64,000 nucleotides of DNA. Source: Phyllobacterium zundukense (GTDB lineage Bacteria; Pseudomonadota; Alphaproteobacteria; Rhizobiales; Rhizobiaceae). The notes under the pieces are model-generated. The model was not told the DNA's origin. It searched no databases and saw only the letters and a list, made by a program, of their open reading frames with translations. The position numbers and the translations under genes were made by a program. The stretch lies in assembly GCF_002764115.1 (NCBI RefSeq), contig NZ_CP017940.1:2082501-2146500 (forward strand), read 5' to 3'. Positions 30,195 to 39,241 of this stretch are shown here, one piece after another (position 1 is the first letter of the stretch; each line of letters opens with the position of its first letter).

Positions 30195-31763
30195 TTACGC
30201 GGCGATCTTCAATTTGATGAACCGGTCAGGATGCGTCACGTCTGCACCCACGCGCTTGCGGGCGTGGAAACGAACCTGTCCCTTACCAGCGAGCGTATAA
30301 GGGTCGCGAAGTGTCGAAAGACCTACGCGGTCAACAATGCGATAGCCGGACAAGTCACCGAACAGGATCGGATACTTGCCAGCGCCGATATCATCCATAT
30401 CCGGCATTTCAACGATAGGACGGCCAAGCAGGGTAGAAACGCCGCCTGCGGTGATCGGATCAAGTACAAGGTAGCGGCCTGTTCCGTCTTTCCACTGGCG
30501 GATTGTGCCAAGCGTGTTGCGGTTCATCAGCCAAACACCGTTCTGCGCGTGTGTCGTGGCGATCTGGTGATACATCGCAATAATCACGTCAGCCGGATTG
30601 CTTGTTGGAAATGACGCGGCAACGCCGGTCTTAATTTCCTTTAGGCCAGTAGCAGACATGATGCCTTTTGGCTGGCCAACGCCGGAGCCTTTGACGAACG
30701 CGAGGCCTTCGGTCTTGCCGAAAGATTCCGCGTAGTCAGCCAGAAGTTCGCCTTCAAGGCCGTAAGCGTTATCTTCAAGCAACTGATTGGAAACGTCGGT
30801 GAATGTTGCCAGTTCGAAAGGCGTGAGCGAAACCTGTTCAAAGGTCATGCCGCTTTCGGTGCGATCTTCGGTTTCACCTACCCACGTTGCCGCGGTGCCG
30901 CTGACGCGGCGAGGATACTTAATCGACTCTGACGAAATGCTGATAACGCGAGCATAGCTGCGGATCGGAGAATATTCGTTCAAGAGCTTGATAAGCTCGC
31001 TGCCGAATTCTTCCGGTGCCAGATAGCCGCCGTTTGCATCGGTCGATACGGTGAGCGCCTTCACCTCTTCAGGCGATGCGCGTTCAATGCCGCGCCGGAG
31101 ATACGACACAAACGCCTTGCGTTCGGAGTTGTCATTTTCTGCGGTCGGATGATTGTTATTGTCAGCCTTCGGGCGGTTACTCTTGGCCTCCAGCTTGTCC
31201 AGACGCGCCTTCATTGCGTCGAACGCCTTCAGATCGATGACCGGAGCGGCCTTGTCTTCAGTCTCAACTTTCATTTCGTTTTCCATATTCAGGTTACTTT
31301 CATTGTTTGGGGTTGCCGTGCCATCGGCGGCTTTGACAGAAGTGATTTGTGCGGCCGGATGGCACGGAACCGCGACAACTGAAATTTCGTGAAGTTCGGC
31401 GGCGGTGATCGTGCGTCCGCCGCCTTTGCGCGATGTTGCTTTCTTGGTCATGAAGCCGATTGAAAGGCCGGTTGCGGCATTGGCCTTGATCATGGCGCGC
31501 ACTTCATTGGCGCGGACTACCTGATCGATCAGAAGGCGACCTTTGACGATAAGGCCTTGCGCCGTTTCGGTGATGCTGTTCCAAGTGCCGATCACCTGAG
31601 AATGATCATGTGCAAATAGCATTGGCAGATTTGCCGGCGTGGTGATTGCACCTTTGGTGATCATGTCGCCTACGCGGTCGGCTTGATCAAAAATCCATGC
31701 GGTGCCGGTAACTTCTCCGGCGTCGTCAATGGTAATGGCGGCTTTGGTTTCGAGAAAATCCAT
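30195..31763 (-). CDS. Prohead protease-major capsid fusion protein (HK97 fold)
   Basis: One 522-residue chain joins three parts. Residues 1-145 are an S78-type prohead protease with MLFAHDHSQVIGTW (H52/H54), TGLSIGF (S101) and LHEISVV (E126). Residues 155-215 are a charged, coiled delta-like scaffold. Residues 220-522 are an HK97-fold capsid: GGYLAPEEFGSELIKLLNEY, ATWVGETEDRTESGMTFEQV, FVKGSGVGQPKGIM and the C-terminal VGADVTHPDRFIKLKI. In most phages these are two genes. The protease would cut itself and the scaffold away in the mature head. Its start overlaps the preceding gene by one base. Confidence 0.95.
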   Translation of the reverse strand: MDFLETKAAITIDDAGEVTGTAWIFDQADRVGDMITKGAITTPANLPMLFAHDHSQVIGTWNSITETAQGLIVKGRLLIDQVVRANEVRAMIKANAATGLSIGFMTKKATSRKGGGRTITAAELHEISVVAVPCHPAAQITSVKAADGTATPNNESNLNMENEMKVETEDKAAPVIDLKAFDAMKARLDKLEAKSNRPKADNNNHPTAENDNSERKAFVSYLRRGIERASPEEVKALTVSTDANGGYLAPEEFGSELIKLLNEYSPIRSYARVISISSESIKYPRRVSGTAATWVGETEDRTESGMTFEQVSLTPFELATFTDVSNQLLEDNAYGLEGELLADYAESFGKTEGLAFVKGSGVGQPKGIMSATGLKEIKTGVAASFPTSNPADVIIAMYHQIATTHAQNGVWLMNRNTLGTIRQWKDGTGRYLVLDPITAGGVSTLLGRPIVEMPDMDDIGAGKYPILFGDLSGYRIVDRVGLSTLRDPYTLAGKGQVRFHARKRVGADVTHPDRFIKLKIAA

Positions 31764-32158
31764 TATGCGGGAACCTGTACTAATGCGTCATCGATGGCGC
31801 TTTCGGCGCTCACTTCGGTTTGTCCAATTTCGTCCTGGGGGATTGTTGCCGGAGCTTCCTTGCGACCGGTCCAAACGTTTTCGAGCAACGTGAAGGCGAG
31901 AGGAATTAGCTCTTCAATCGGCGTCGGCTTGGCGTAGGTCTCGATAAGGCTATGCGCTTCACTAGGGGAAGTGCCGCCGCCGATCAGGCCTAGCCGGATC
32001 GTTTCGAGAAGATCAGCGAAATGAAATTCGAAGGCGAAAACGCGCTTGTAGAATGCGCCAATGCCTACGCCGGTCTTTCGCTCAAGTTCGAAAACCATTT
32101 CAGGCGTGAGTGTGAACGCATGTTCAGCGTCACCGAAGAAAGCGACATGCTTATTCAT
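31763..32158 (-). CDS. GTA-type tail chaperone protein (Phage_TAC-like)
   Basis: A 131-residue protein, MNKHVAFFGDAEHAFTLTPE at the start, with MVFELERKTGVGIGAFYKRV and LETIRLGLIGGGTSPSEAHS. This is the outline of the gene-transfer-agent/TAC family found between capsid and tape measure genes of alphaproteobacterial phages. The C-terminal third is acidic and variable. It is coupled by ATGA overlap to the small gene before it, and to the capsid gene after it. Confidence 0.75.
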   Translation of the reverse strand: MNKHVAFFGDAEHAFTLTPEMVFELERKTGVGIGAFYKRVFAFEFHFADLLETIRLGLIGGGTSPSEAHSLIETYAKPTPIEELIPLAFTLLENVWTGRKEAPATIPQDEIGQTEVSAESAIDDALVQVPA

Positions 32159-32331
32159 TTCGCGGCTTCCTCAACTAGAAAAGCTTCCTCCGGAATGTCG
32201 TCAAAGAATTCCTCAACGGCGTCTATTAGCACTTTGCGAAGCTTCGGCTTGAAGGCCTCAAGCGCGTCTGCGAGCGTCTTTTCGAAGGCGGCTTGATCGA
32301 ACTTCAGGACAATGGTTTCGCGGTCACGCAT
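32155..32331 (-). CDS. Small acidic hypothetical protein
   Basis: A 58-residue frame between portal and chaperone, starting MRDRETIVLKFDQAAFEKTL. It is helical and acidic, with the C-terminus EEFFDDIPEEAF. It overlaps the portal end by 8 nt and the next gene by 4 nt, which supports it as a real member of the operon. No family recognised. Confidence 0.65.
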   Translation of the reverse strand: MRDRETIVLKFDQAAFEKTLADALEAFKPKLRKVLIDAVEEFFDDIPEEAFLVEEAAK

Positions 32332-33571
32332 TAGGGGTCGATTCCTTGATAGGGGCCGGAAGGGCCGGCGTAGGGTTGATGTGCGGATTTGCCAGTTCGT
32401 CGCCGCCTTCCATGGCCGGAAGGTTCATTGCGGCGCGGGCTTCGTTCGGCGTCATGACGCGAGCGGCGATCAACTTGCTAAAGTTGTCGGCGCGTGCGGC
32501 GCTGTCGGCCCGCATAAGATCGTCAATGACGAACTCGCAAAAATATTCGTCCCGCTCTTCATCATTGAACAGAACGAGATTGTACGCGTCCTGCCATCGG
32601 TCTAACCAAGGTCGGAGACACAGTTGAAGGAAGCTTGCTCCCATCTGTTCGGCGTTTGACCATGTGGCGCGGGATAGTTCGAAAAGCATGTGCGGCGGAA
32701 TGCCAAAAGCGCGGGCAATCTCGCGGATTTGTTCGGTGCGCATTTCAGCGAATTGCGCGTCTGTCGAACTCAAGGCCAATTGCTGATATTTATAGCCGCC
32801 GTCCAAAATGAGCGGATCGCCGTTGTGACCGTTCGCGAACGCTTTGCGCCACCCGGAAAGAATGTTGCGGATTGCATTGGTGCCGGCTTCATTAGCGGGC
32901 GTCGTGGTTTCCTTGTAGAGCATCGCCGCAGGACGTGCGCCACCTGCGAACAATTGCGCGGCGTGCTTCTCTAGGACAATTGCAAGAGCAATAGCTTCGC
33001 GAGCACTTCTAACCGGGGCAATGTCACCGAAGGCCGGAATGTGCAGAATATCGGAATAGTGATAACGGGTTTGGGTTTTACCCTTCACCTTGCCGGAATG
33101 GAAATAAGGCTCGCCGGTATCCTGATCGATGACGATTTGAAGTGTTCCCGGCAAGAAACGGGTTAGTTCAAAGGCGTTGCCATTGACGCGGTTCACATAG
33201 GCAAAGCCATAGCCGTAGGTGAGCGCGTCGGCTGTTAGCTGCTCGCGGAGCTTCCCGGCTGAGGTCCAGTCATTCGCGAAACGGTGAACCAGCTTATAGG
33301 CCGGATGATCGTTCGCTTCTTCCTTACCGTCATCGGTCTTGCGATAGACCTTGCAGGGAAGCGAACCAGTATTTTCTGAGATAATGCGGACGGCCTGAAG
33401 AACTGCTGGAACATGCAACGCTGAAATGGGTCCGACTGAAGGTCCGGCTGTGGTAGGGCCGGAACCAAATAGAGCGAAGGCTTCAGCACTATTGAGGGGA
33501 AAAGCTTTCTGTTCAAACGAGGGCTGCGAACCAAGGCCAAAGAGGCCGCTTAATCTAGACTTTACTGACAC
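32324..33571 (-). CDS. Phage portal protein, HK97 family
   Basis: A 415-residue ring protein at the DNA entry vertex. Family features are the N-terminal VPAVLQAVRIISENTGSLPC, ALTYGYGFAYVNR, and AQFAEMRTEQIREIARAFGI, followed by PPHMLFELSRATWSNAEQMG. The C-terminus carries MTPNEARAAMNLPAMEGGDE. It is complete and of normal length. It is the first structural gene after the integrase, whereas portals usually follow the terminase. Confidence 0.96.
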   Translation of the reverse strand: MSVKSRLSGLFGLGSQPSFEQKAFPLNSAEAFALFGSGPTTAGPSVGPISALHVPAVLQAVRIISENTGSLPCKVYRKTDDGKEEANDHPAYKLVHRFANDWTSAGKLREQLTADALTYGYGFAYVNRVNGNAFELTRFLPGTLQIVIDQDTGEPYFHSGKVKGKTQTRYHYSDILHIPAFGDIAPVRSAREAIALAIVLEKHAAQLFAGGARPAAMLYKETTTPANEAGTNAIRNILSGWRKAFANGHNGDPLILDGGYKYQQLALSSTDAQFAEMRTEQIREIARAFGIPPHMLFELSRATWSNAEQMGASFLQLCLRPWLDRWQDAYNLVLFNDEERDEYFCEFVIDDLMRADSAARADNFSKLIAARVMTPNEARAAMNLPAMEGGDELANPHINPTPALPAPIKESTPNA

Positions 33572-33669
33572 AAAACATTCCTTAGCGCATCACATAAGAA
33601 TATTGTCTCATGCGCTAGGAATCTATTCAACCAGAAAGTGTGTAAAGTTATTAAGAAATCTTGGTAACT

Positions 33670-35274
33670 TTACAGAATTACTGGAAATTTCCGCATTTCT
33701 TCTGCCAATGCTGGTAGCATAGCATCTGACTTTCCATATAGAGCGCCAGAGCCGGCCATTGCGCGACCAGTGATGTAATATGCAGCCTCTTGGCTCAGCT
33801 TGCCAAAGCGCAAATCTTCGAAGAGATGCCGGAAGCCGTGATTAGGTGCCGGACTGTTTTCCTTCCTGCCGGTCATAACCTTCTCACGTATCCAGTCACG
33901 GGTGTTCTGTTCAACGCGAACATGGGTGAACAATCGACCTTTCGGCGCGGCGTTGACGAAAAGCAGGAAACCCTCTTTGACGATAGCTGGATGAATCGGA
34001 ACCTTCCTCCCCTTCATCGTTTTAGTGGTGCGATCTCCGCCGACGCGAATTTGAAAGTACCAGTCGTCACCGATGTTGAAAATATCGTCCTTCTCAAGCT
34101 GAATAAGCTCGCCGATGCGCGCGCCGGAATAAGCCGCTAGCCAAGGAAGCCACCGGAAATGCGGCAACGTTTGTGCGCGGGCGGCTTTCAAAACCTTCTG
34201 CGCTTGAGCAATTGTATAGGTCTTTTTCGCGCTATCAGTCGCTTCTGCAATTGGTAGGTCTAAGTGTTCCAGTGGAAAGCCCTTCGGAAACAGCTTGCCG
34301 TTCGACTGCTTCAAGCCCCAATTCAGGACCGCCCTAACGGTTGCTACCTTGTCACGCACGGTCTTGCGCTGGTCGGTCGTAAGCAGATGATCACGCCATT
34401 GCTCGACTTCCTCTTTCGTGACGGTTGCGGCGCGGCTGCTTCCACGCCATTTTGCAAAACCTTCCACCTGTGTCCGGTATTTTGTGAATGTTCGGGGTGA
34501 CTTGCGACCTCCCCCTAGACCGTTCTCCGATAGCCGCTCTTGCTCTTTGATGATGGCTTCAAAGCTTGTGTTATCGAGCGGCGCAAGGTTTGTATCGGAC
34601 AGGATCGGGTCAGATGGAACGCCGGAGTAATCTCCCCTGTCCCGTTCGAAGGTCCGCTTCAAGAATTCGATCTCGCCTCTAAGCAGCCGGTGACACATTT
34701 CCTTGTAGGCCGGACTATCCCTTTCGATAATCAGCTTGTGGCGAGCAATGAACTCGTCGGCTGCATACTGTATGAGTGCAGTTTCGCCGGTTGTCAGATG
34801 TTGCTGAAGCACGTCGACTCTCACGCTTCGATTGTATGCATCGGTTTTGGCGCGGTCTTTCAACACCATGAAATCAAGCGAAGCGTCCATAACTGCGAAC
34901 GGATCGTTGATATCGAGGCCGGTTCGTTGTGCGTCCGATATCATCGCCTGTTTCGCCGTCTCGATTTGCTCGGGGCTTGGTCGGCGCATTCGTTCATCAT
35001 GGTCGCGTTCCAATTCCCGCCGGTAATGCTCGCTTACTGCTGCCCGCATGTCAGTTTCCGTGAAGGTGCGGCGCTCGCGAAGGTCTTCAAACTCGCGTTC
35101 CCAAGCATCGATTACGGCGCGAGCTTTCTTCTTGGCTTCCCGATAATCGCTCGTACCGAGCGATTTGGTTAGTTCGGAGCGCCTCACTACGTCCACCAAG
35201 TCAGCGGGAACGCGCAACCTTGCCTGATAATTCACGGTGCCTTTTCGGCGGGAAATGTTGCCGGTAATAGCCAT
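33670..35274 (-). CDS. int: Tyrosine recombinase (phage integrase)
   Basis: A 534-residue site-specific recombinase for insertion into tRNA-Val. The N-terminal domain opens KGTVNYQARLRVPADLVDVV (DUF6538-like arm-binding part) and is followed by a helical core-binding region. The catalytic domain shows box I AYSGARIGELIQL, box II NHGFRHLFEDL and the nucleophile Tyr513 in GSGALYGKSD. It lies 124 bases from attR, with repeated TGTGTAGCA sites upstream. It is complete. No separate excisionase is recognised. Confidence 0.95.
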   Translation of the reverse strand: MAITGNISRRKGTVNYQARLRVPADLVDVVRRSELTKSLGTSDYREAKKKARAVIDAWEREFEDLRERRTFTETDMRAAVSEHYRRELERDHDERMRRPSPEQIETAKQAMISDAQRTGLDINDPFAVMDASLDFMVLKDRAKTDAYNRSVRVDVLQQHLTTGETALIQYAADEFIARHKLIIERDSPAYKEMCHRLLRGEIEFLKRTFERDRGDYSGVPSDPILSDTNLAPLDNTSFEAIIKEQERLSENGLGGGRKSPRTFTKYRTQVEGFAKWRGSSRAATVTKEEVEQWRDHLLTTDQRKTVRDKVATVRAVLNWGLKQSNGKLFPKGFPLEHLDLPIAEATDSAKKTYTIAQAQKVLKAARAQTLPHFRWLPWLAAYSGARIGELIQLEKDDIFNIGDDWYFQIRVGGDRTTKTMKGRKVPIHPAIVKEGFLLFVNAAPKGRLFTHVRVEQNTRDWIREKVMTGRKENSPAPNHGFRHLFEDLRFGKLSQEAAYYITGRAMAGSGALYGKSDAMLPALAEEMRKFPVIL

Positions 35275-35285
35275 TCGGAAACTGC

Positions 35286-35324
35286 TCCATGTGTAGCATG
35301 TCTGTGTAGCAGCGTTGTGTAGCA
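35286..35324. repeat. Right cluster of TGTGTAGCA repeats (integrase arm sites?)
   Basis: Three copies of TGTGTAGCA (35290-35298, 35303-35311, 35316-35324) in the same orientation lie between the integrase start and attR. Two are 13 bp apart start to start. Because they sit just before the int ATG at 35274, binding there could also repress int. Confidence 0.6.
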
Positions 35325-35397
35325 GTTTCCGATGAGAGATTCAAAGCAATATCAATAACCTAGAGCGAATATTGTATTCGATTTTTCCCAAAATTCT

Positions 35398-35423
35398 GTT
35401 CGAGTCTCTCATCGCCCACCATT
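35398..35423. repeat. attR core, 26-bp direct repeat copy 2
   Basis: Second copy of the tRNA-Val 3' segment, about 125 bases from the integrase start and not part of a full tRNA. It marks the right end of the element. Chromosomal sequence before hupE resumes after it. Confidence 0.95.
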
Positions 35424-35668
35424 CCCTTCCCTGAATTCGGTAATCATAAGTACCATCGGCGCGAAACCCGGCTTTAGCAGACAATATGGCCAGTGCCACT
35501 TTGTTGCAGATCGAGATGATTGATTCTGGACATCCTGACCCATGCGTCTGATTCTGTTCCGGTCGAAATATTGAGCAGACGCAGCATTTTGCTCTTTCGT
35601 CGGCGCATTTCTGCTGCAACAATAATTCCCAGCACTCCTTCCAAGAACGCTGAAAACGGGAACGTAAA

Positions 35669-36271
35669 ATGTCATCCAGCCGCACGTCACGAATCGCCCT
35701 ATCGCTTGCCGCCACGCTCTATCCTGCGCTTGCCTACGCCCATGTCGGTGTTGGCGAGACCAGCGGATTTGCCCAGGGCTTCACCCATCCCATTTCCGGC
35801 CTTGACCACGTGCTGGCAATGATGCTGGTCGGCGTCCTCGCCTTTCAGCTTGGCGGGCGTGCCTTGTGGCTCGTTCCCCTCACCTTTGTCGGCATGATGG
35901 CGGTTGGCGGCATGTTCGGCATTGCCGGCATCAATGTACCGTTCGTCGAACTCGGCATTGCCCTGTCCGTCGTCGTGCTTGGCGCAGCGGTCGCGTTCGA
36001 GGTAAAGCCACCCGTGGCAATCGCCGCTGGCCTGGTCGGGCTCTTCGCCGTTTTCCACGGCCATGCACACGGCGCAGAAATGCCGAATAGCGCCGGCGGC
36101 CTCGCTTATGCCAGCGGTTTCATAATTGCGACCGCCCTGCTCCATATTGTCGGCCTCAGCCTCGGACTGGTTATCGGCAAGATCGGCCGGCACGTAGGCC
36201 CAGGCATTGTTCGCGTTATTGGCGGCGTTGCAGCGCTTGCCGGCCTTGGCATCCTCACCGGTACGCTCTGA
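35669..36271 (+). CDS. hupE: HupE/UreJ family membrane protein
   Basis: A 200-residue inner-membrane protein with a signal-like N-terminus ending ALAYAHVGVG, then about six hydrophobic helices. The family motif FTHPISGLDHVLAMMLVG carries the conserved His-Asp-His metal site, and a second His cluster (FHGHAHGAEMP) follows. HupE/UreJ proteins are nickel or cobalt permeases linked to hydrogenase or urease. No such enzyme is in the window, so the metal role is general. It is convergent with lon and shares its terminator. Confidence 0.9.
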   Translation: MSSSRTSRIALSLAATLYPALAYAHVGVGETSGFAQGFTHPISGLDHVLAMMLVGVLAFQLGGRALWLVPLTFVGMMAVGGMFGIAGINVPFVELGIALSVVVLGAAVAFEVKPPVAIAAGLVGLFAVFHGHAHGAEMPNSAGGLAYASGFIIATALLHIVGLSLGLVIGKIGRHVGPGIVRVIGGVAALAGLGILTGTL

Positions 36272-36292
36272 GGGACACAAATCGACGAATCG

Positions 36293-36330
36293 AAAAGGCC
36301 GGGCAATTTCTTGCCCGGCCTTTTCTTTTT
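36293..36330. terminator. Bidirectional intrinsic terminator between hupE and lon
   Basis: AAAAGGCCGGGCAA pairs perfectly with TTGCCCGGCCTTTT across loop TTTC (36293-36324), followed by CTTTTT on the plus strand. It lies 21 bases after the hupE stop and 15 bases after the lon stop, and so can serve both convergent genes. Confidence 0.93.
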
Positions 36331-36338
36331 AGCGCAAT

Positions 36339-38759
36339 TTAATGAGCGATCTGTGCGCCCGCGTCGTCCTCGACAGCCGCAGCTGGCACATGAGCCGGTT
36401 CGGTCCATTCGATCGGCTCCGGCTGGCGTATCAATGCGTGCTTGAGCACTTCATTGGCATGCGAAACCGGAATGATCTCAAGGCCGTTCTTCACATTGTC
36501 CGGAATCTCCACCAGATCCTTGGCGTTTTCTTCCGGGATCAGAACCGTCTTGATGCCGCCGCGCAATGCGGCAAGCAGCTTTTCCTTCAGACCGCCGATT
36601 GGCAGCACTCTACCCCGCAAGGTGATCTCGCCAGTCATGGCGATATCCTTGCGAACCGGGATGCCTGTCAGTATCGAGACGATGGCTGTAACCATCGCGA
36701 CACCAGCCGATGGACCGTCCTTCGGGGTTGCGCCTTCCGGCACGTGGACGTGGATATCACGACGATCGAACAGCGGCGGCTCAACGCCGAAATCGATGGC
36801 CCGTGAGCGAACATAGGATGCCGCCGCGGAAATCGATTCCTTCATCACGTCACGCAGATTGCCCGTCACGGTCATGCGACCCTTACCGGGCATCATCACA
36901 CCTTCAATGGTCAGCAATTCGCCGCCCACTTCCGTCCAGGCGAGGCCTGTGACAACACCGACCTGATCTTCGCCGTCGATCTGACCGAAGCGGAACTTCT
37001 CGACACCAAGATATTCATCGATGTTCGATTCCGTAACCTTCACCGACTTCTTCTTGGTCTTCATGATTTCGGTGACAGCCTTGCGCGCCAATTTCATCAG
37101 TTCACGCTCAAGATTACGGACACCGGCCTCCCGCGTATAATTGCGGATGATCGCGCGGATCGCGTCTTCGGCGACCGAGAACTCCTTCGGCTGCAATGCA
37201 TGATCGCGGATGGCCTTGGGCAACAGGTGCCGCTTGGCGATTTCCAGCTTCTCATCTTCCGTGTAACCGGCGATACGGATGATCTCCATGCGATCCATCA
37301 ACGGACCCGGGATATTCAGCGTATTGGCAGTTGTCACGAACATCACATTCGAAAGGTCATATTCGACCTCGAGATAGTGATCCATGAAGGTCGAGTTCTG
37401 TTCCGGATCAAGCACCTCGAGCAAGGCCGACGATGGATCGCCGCGGAAATCCTGGCCCATCTTGTCGATTTCATCGAGCAGGAAGAGCGGATTGGACTTC
37501 TTCGCCTTCTTCATCGACTGGATGACCTTGCCGGGCATCGAGCCAATATAGGTGCGGCGGTGACCACGGATCTCGGCCTCATCGCGCACGCCGCCGAGCG
37601 ACATGCGGATATATTCGCGGCCTGTCGCCTTGGCGATCGAGCGGGCCAGCGATGTCTTGCCGACACCGGGAGGACCAACAAGGCAAAGGATCGGACCCTT
37701 GATCTTGGTCGACCGCGCCTGCACCGCCAGATACTCGACAATGCGATCCTTGACCTTGTCCAAGCCATAATGCTCGGTGTCGAGAACCTCGTCGGCGAGA
37801 TTTAGATCGTTCTTGATCTTCGACTTCTTGCCCCACGGAATAGACAGCAGCCAGTCGAGATAATTACGAACCACGGTCGCCTCGGCGGACATCGGGCTCA
37901 TCTGACGCAGCTTTTTCAGCTCGGCATTGGCCTTTTCGCGGGCTTCCTTCGACAGCTTGGTCTTCTTGATGCGGTCTTCCAGCTCGGCAGCCTCGTCACG
38001 GCCATCTTCGCCGTCCCCGAGTTCCTTCTGGATCGCCTTCATCTGCTCATTCAGATAGTACTCGCGCTGGGTCTTCTCCATCTGGCGCTTGACGCGCGAG
38101 CGGATGCGCTTTTCCACCTGAAGCACGGAAATTTCCGACTCCATGAACGACATGGCCTTCTCCAGCCGCGCACGCACGGAGAGGATCGACAGCATGTCCT
38201 GCTTTTCAGGAATTTTGATTGCGAGATGCGAGGCGACCGTATCGGCCAGCTTCGAGTAATCCTCGATCTGTCCGGCAGCGCCAACGACTTCAGGCGAAAT
38301 CTTCTTGTTCAGTTTTACGTAATTTTCGAAATCAGACACGACCGAACGCGCGAGCGCTTCCATTTCAACCGGATCTTCTTCCGGCTCGGCGAGCGTGACC
38401 GCGTTGGCTTCGTGGTAATCTTCGCGATCGCTGAAGCTGGTGATTTCAGCCCGGGCAATACCCTCGACCAAAACCTTCACCGTGCCGTCGGGCAATTTCA
38501 GCAATTGCAGGACGTTGGCAACAGTGCCAACCGTGTAAATCGCGTCAGCCTGCGGATCGTCGTCCGCAGCGTTCTTCTGTGTGGCAAGCAGGATTTGCTT
38601 GTCGACGCCCATAACTTCCTCAAGCGCACGAATGGATTTTTCGCGCCCGACGAAGAGTGGAACGATCATGTGAGGGAAGACAACGATATCGCGCAACGGC
38701 AGAACGGCATAAAGCCCGCTCTCGCCACCCGCCAGTGTCTTCTTGCTTGCAACCGTCAT
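36339..38759 (-). CDS. lon: ATP-dependent protease Lon
   Basis: Cytoplasmic AAA+ serine-lysine protease of 806 residues that removes misfolded and regulatory proteins. Order: N-terminal substrate domain ([20 protein letters not shown]), coiled region, AAA+ module with Walker [16 protein letters not shown] and Walker [11 protein letters not shown], then the protease domain with Ser684 in [11 protein letters not shown] and Lys727 in [10 protein letters not shown]. Full length and normal. It follows clpX across a 482-base gap, in the order clpP-clpX-lon usual in alphaproteobacteria. Confidence 0.98.
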   Translation of the reverse strand: MTVASKKTLAGGESGLYAVLPLRDIVVFPHMIVPLFVGREKSIRALEEVMGVDKQILLATQKNAADDDPQADAIYTVGTVANVLQLLKLPDGTVKVLVEGIARAEITSFSDREDYHEANAVTLAEPEEDPVEMEALARSVVSDFENYVKLNKKISPEVVGAAGQIEDYSKLADTVASHLAIKIPEKQDMLSILSVRARLEKAMSFMESEISVLQVEKRIRSRVKRQMEKTQREYYLNEQMKAIQKELGDGEDGRDEAAELEDRIKKTKLSKEAREKANAELKKLRQMSPMSAEATVVRNYLDWLLSIPWGKKSKIKNDLNLADEVLDTEHYGLDKVKDRIVEYLAVQARSTKIKGPILCLVGPPGVGKTSLARSIAKATGREYIRMSLGGVRDEAEIRGHRRTYIGSMPGKVIQSMKKAKKSNPLFLLDEIDKMGQDFRGDPSSALLEVLDPEQNSTFMDHYLEVEYDLSNVMFVTTANTLNIPGPLMDRMEIIRIAGYTEDEKLEIAKRHLLPKAIRDHALQPKEFSVAEDAIRAIIRNYTREAGVRNLERELMKLARKAVTEIMKTKKKSVKVTESNIDEYLGVEKFRFGQIDGEDQVGVVTGLAWTEVGGELLTIEGVMMPGKGRMTVTGNLRDVMKESISAAASYVRSRAIDFGVEPPLFDRRDIHVHVPEGATPKDGPSAGVAMVTAIVSILTGIPVRKDIAMTGEITLRGRVLPIGGLKEKLLAALRGGIKTVLIPEENAKDLVEIPDNVKNGLEIIPVSHANEVLKHALIRQPEPIEWTEPAHVPAAAVEDDAGAQIAH

Positions 38760-39241
38760 TTCATGTCCTTTCTCAGGCCATTTGGCCAGATCGCCACATC
38801 CGGGTACCCTTTGGCTGCATGATCAATCCAAAAATCGGAATCCACTTTTAAGGACTATACCCCAATCTTTGGAACCATGCACTGAGCGGCGTACTACCAG
38901 TTGTGCAGCTTAACCCTTACTTGGAGTGACGGCCTGCTTGTTTCAAGCATCCCGGCTTCAAGTGCATTCACAGAATCGTAATCTATCCTGCTCCTGCCAG
39001 AGCCCGAGCGCAATCTTTTGCAACGCAACACACCTATCGAGCAGGTGATTTTGGTGGAAATCATCGATGCTGCCGGTTTGCGGCCTTGCCGTATCGAGAC
39101 CCCACGCTGCCACGCGAAATCCTGCGCCCGTATGGTAAACCAAACGTAAACAATTCTTCTTAGCGTAATTGCGAAGCGTATAAAACAGAAAAGCTCCGCG
39201 CAATGCGGAGCCTTCCGTTCATTGATAATGTTTCCAATGCA
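38760..39241. other. Intergenic region between clpX and lon
   Basis: These 482 bases hold the clpX terminator at their right end and must hold the lon promoter near their left end. I saw no sequence that clearly fits the alphaproteobacterial heat-shock promoter. A short inverted repeat GGCC-ATTT-GGCC lies in the lon leader (near 38776-38787). The open frame at 38958-39203 has no support as a gene. Confidence 0.5.
39191..39213 (-). terminator. Intrinsic terminator after clpX
   Basis: On the minus strand GCTCCGC pairs with GCGGAGC over loop ATTGC, followed by TTTTCTGTTTT. It begins about 30 bases after the clpX stop and separates clpX from lon. Confidence 0.8.

Larger units (their letters stand above)
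35275..35668. other. Right end of element and hupE upstream region
   Basis: This non-coding stretch holds the arm-type repeats (35286-35324), attR (35398-35423) and 245 bases of chromosome before hupE. I looked for a cobalamin or nickel-responsive leader before hupE and saw no convincing match. No gene is supported. Confidence 0.55.

Noticed and set aside
38958..39203. 81-codon frame between clpX and lon
   Set aside because: It begins at the clpX terminator and has no ribosome site or recognisable sequence.
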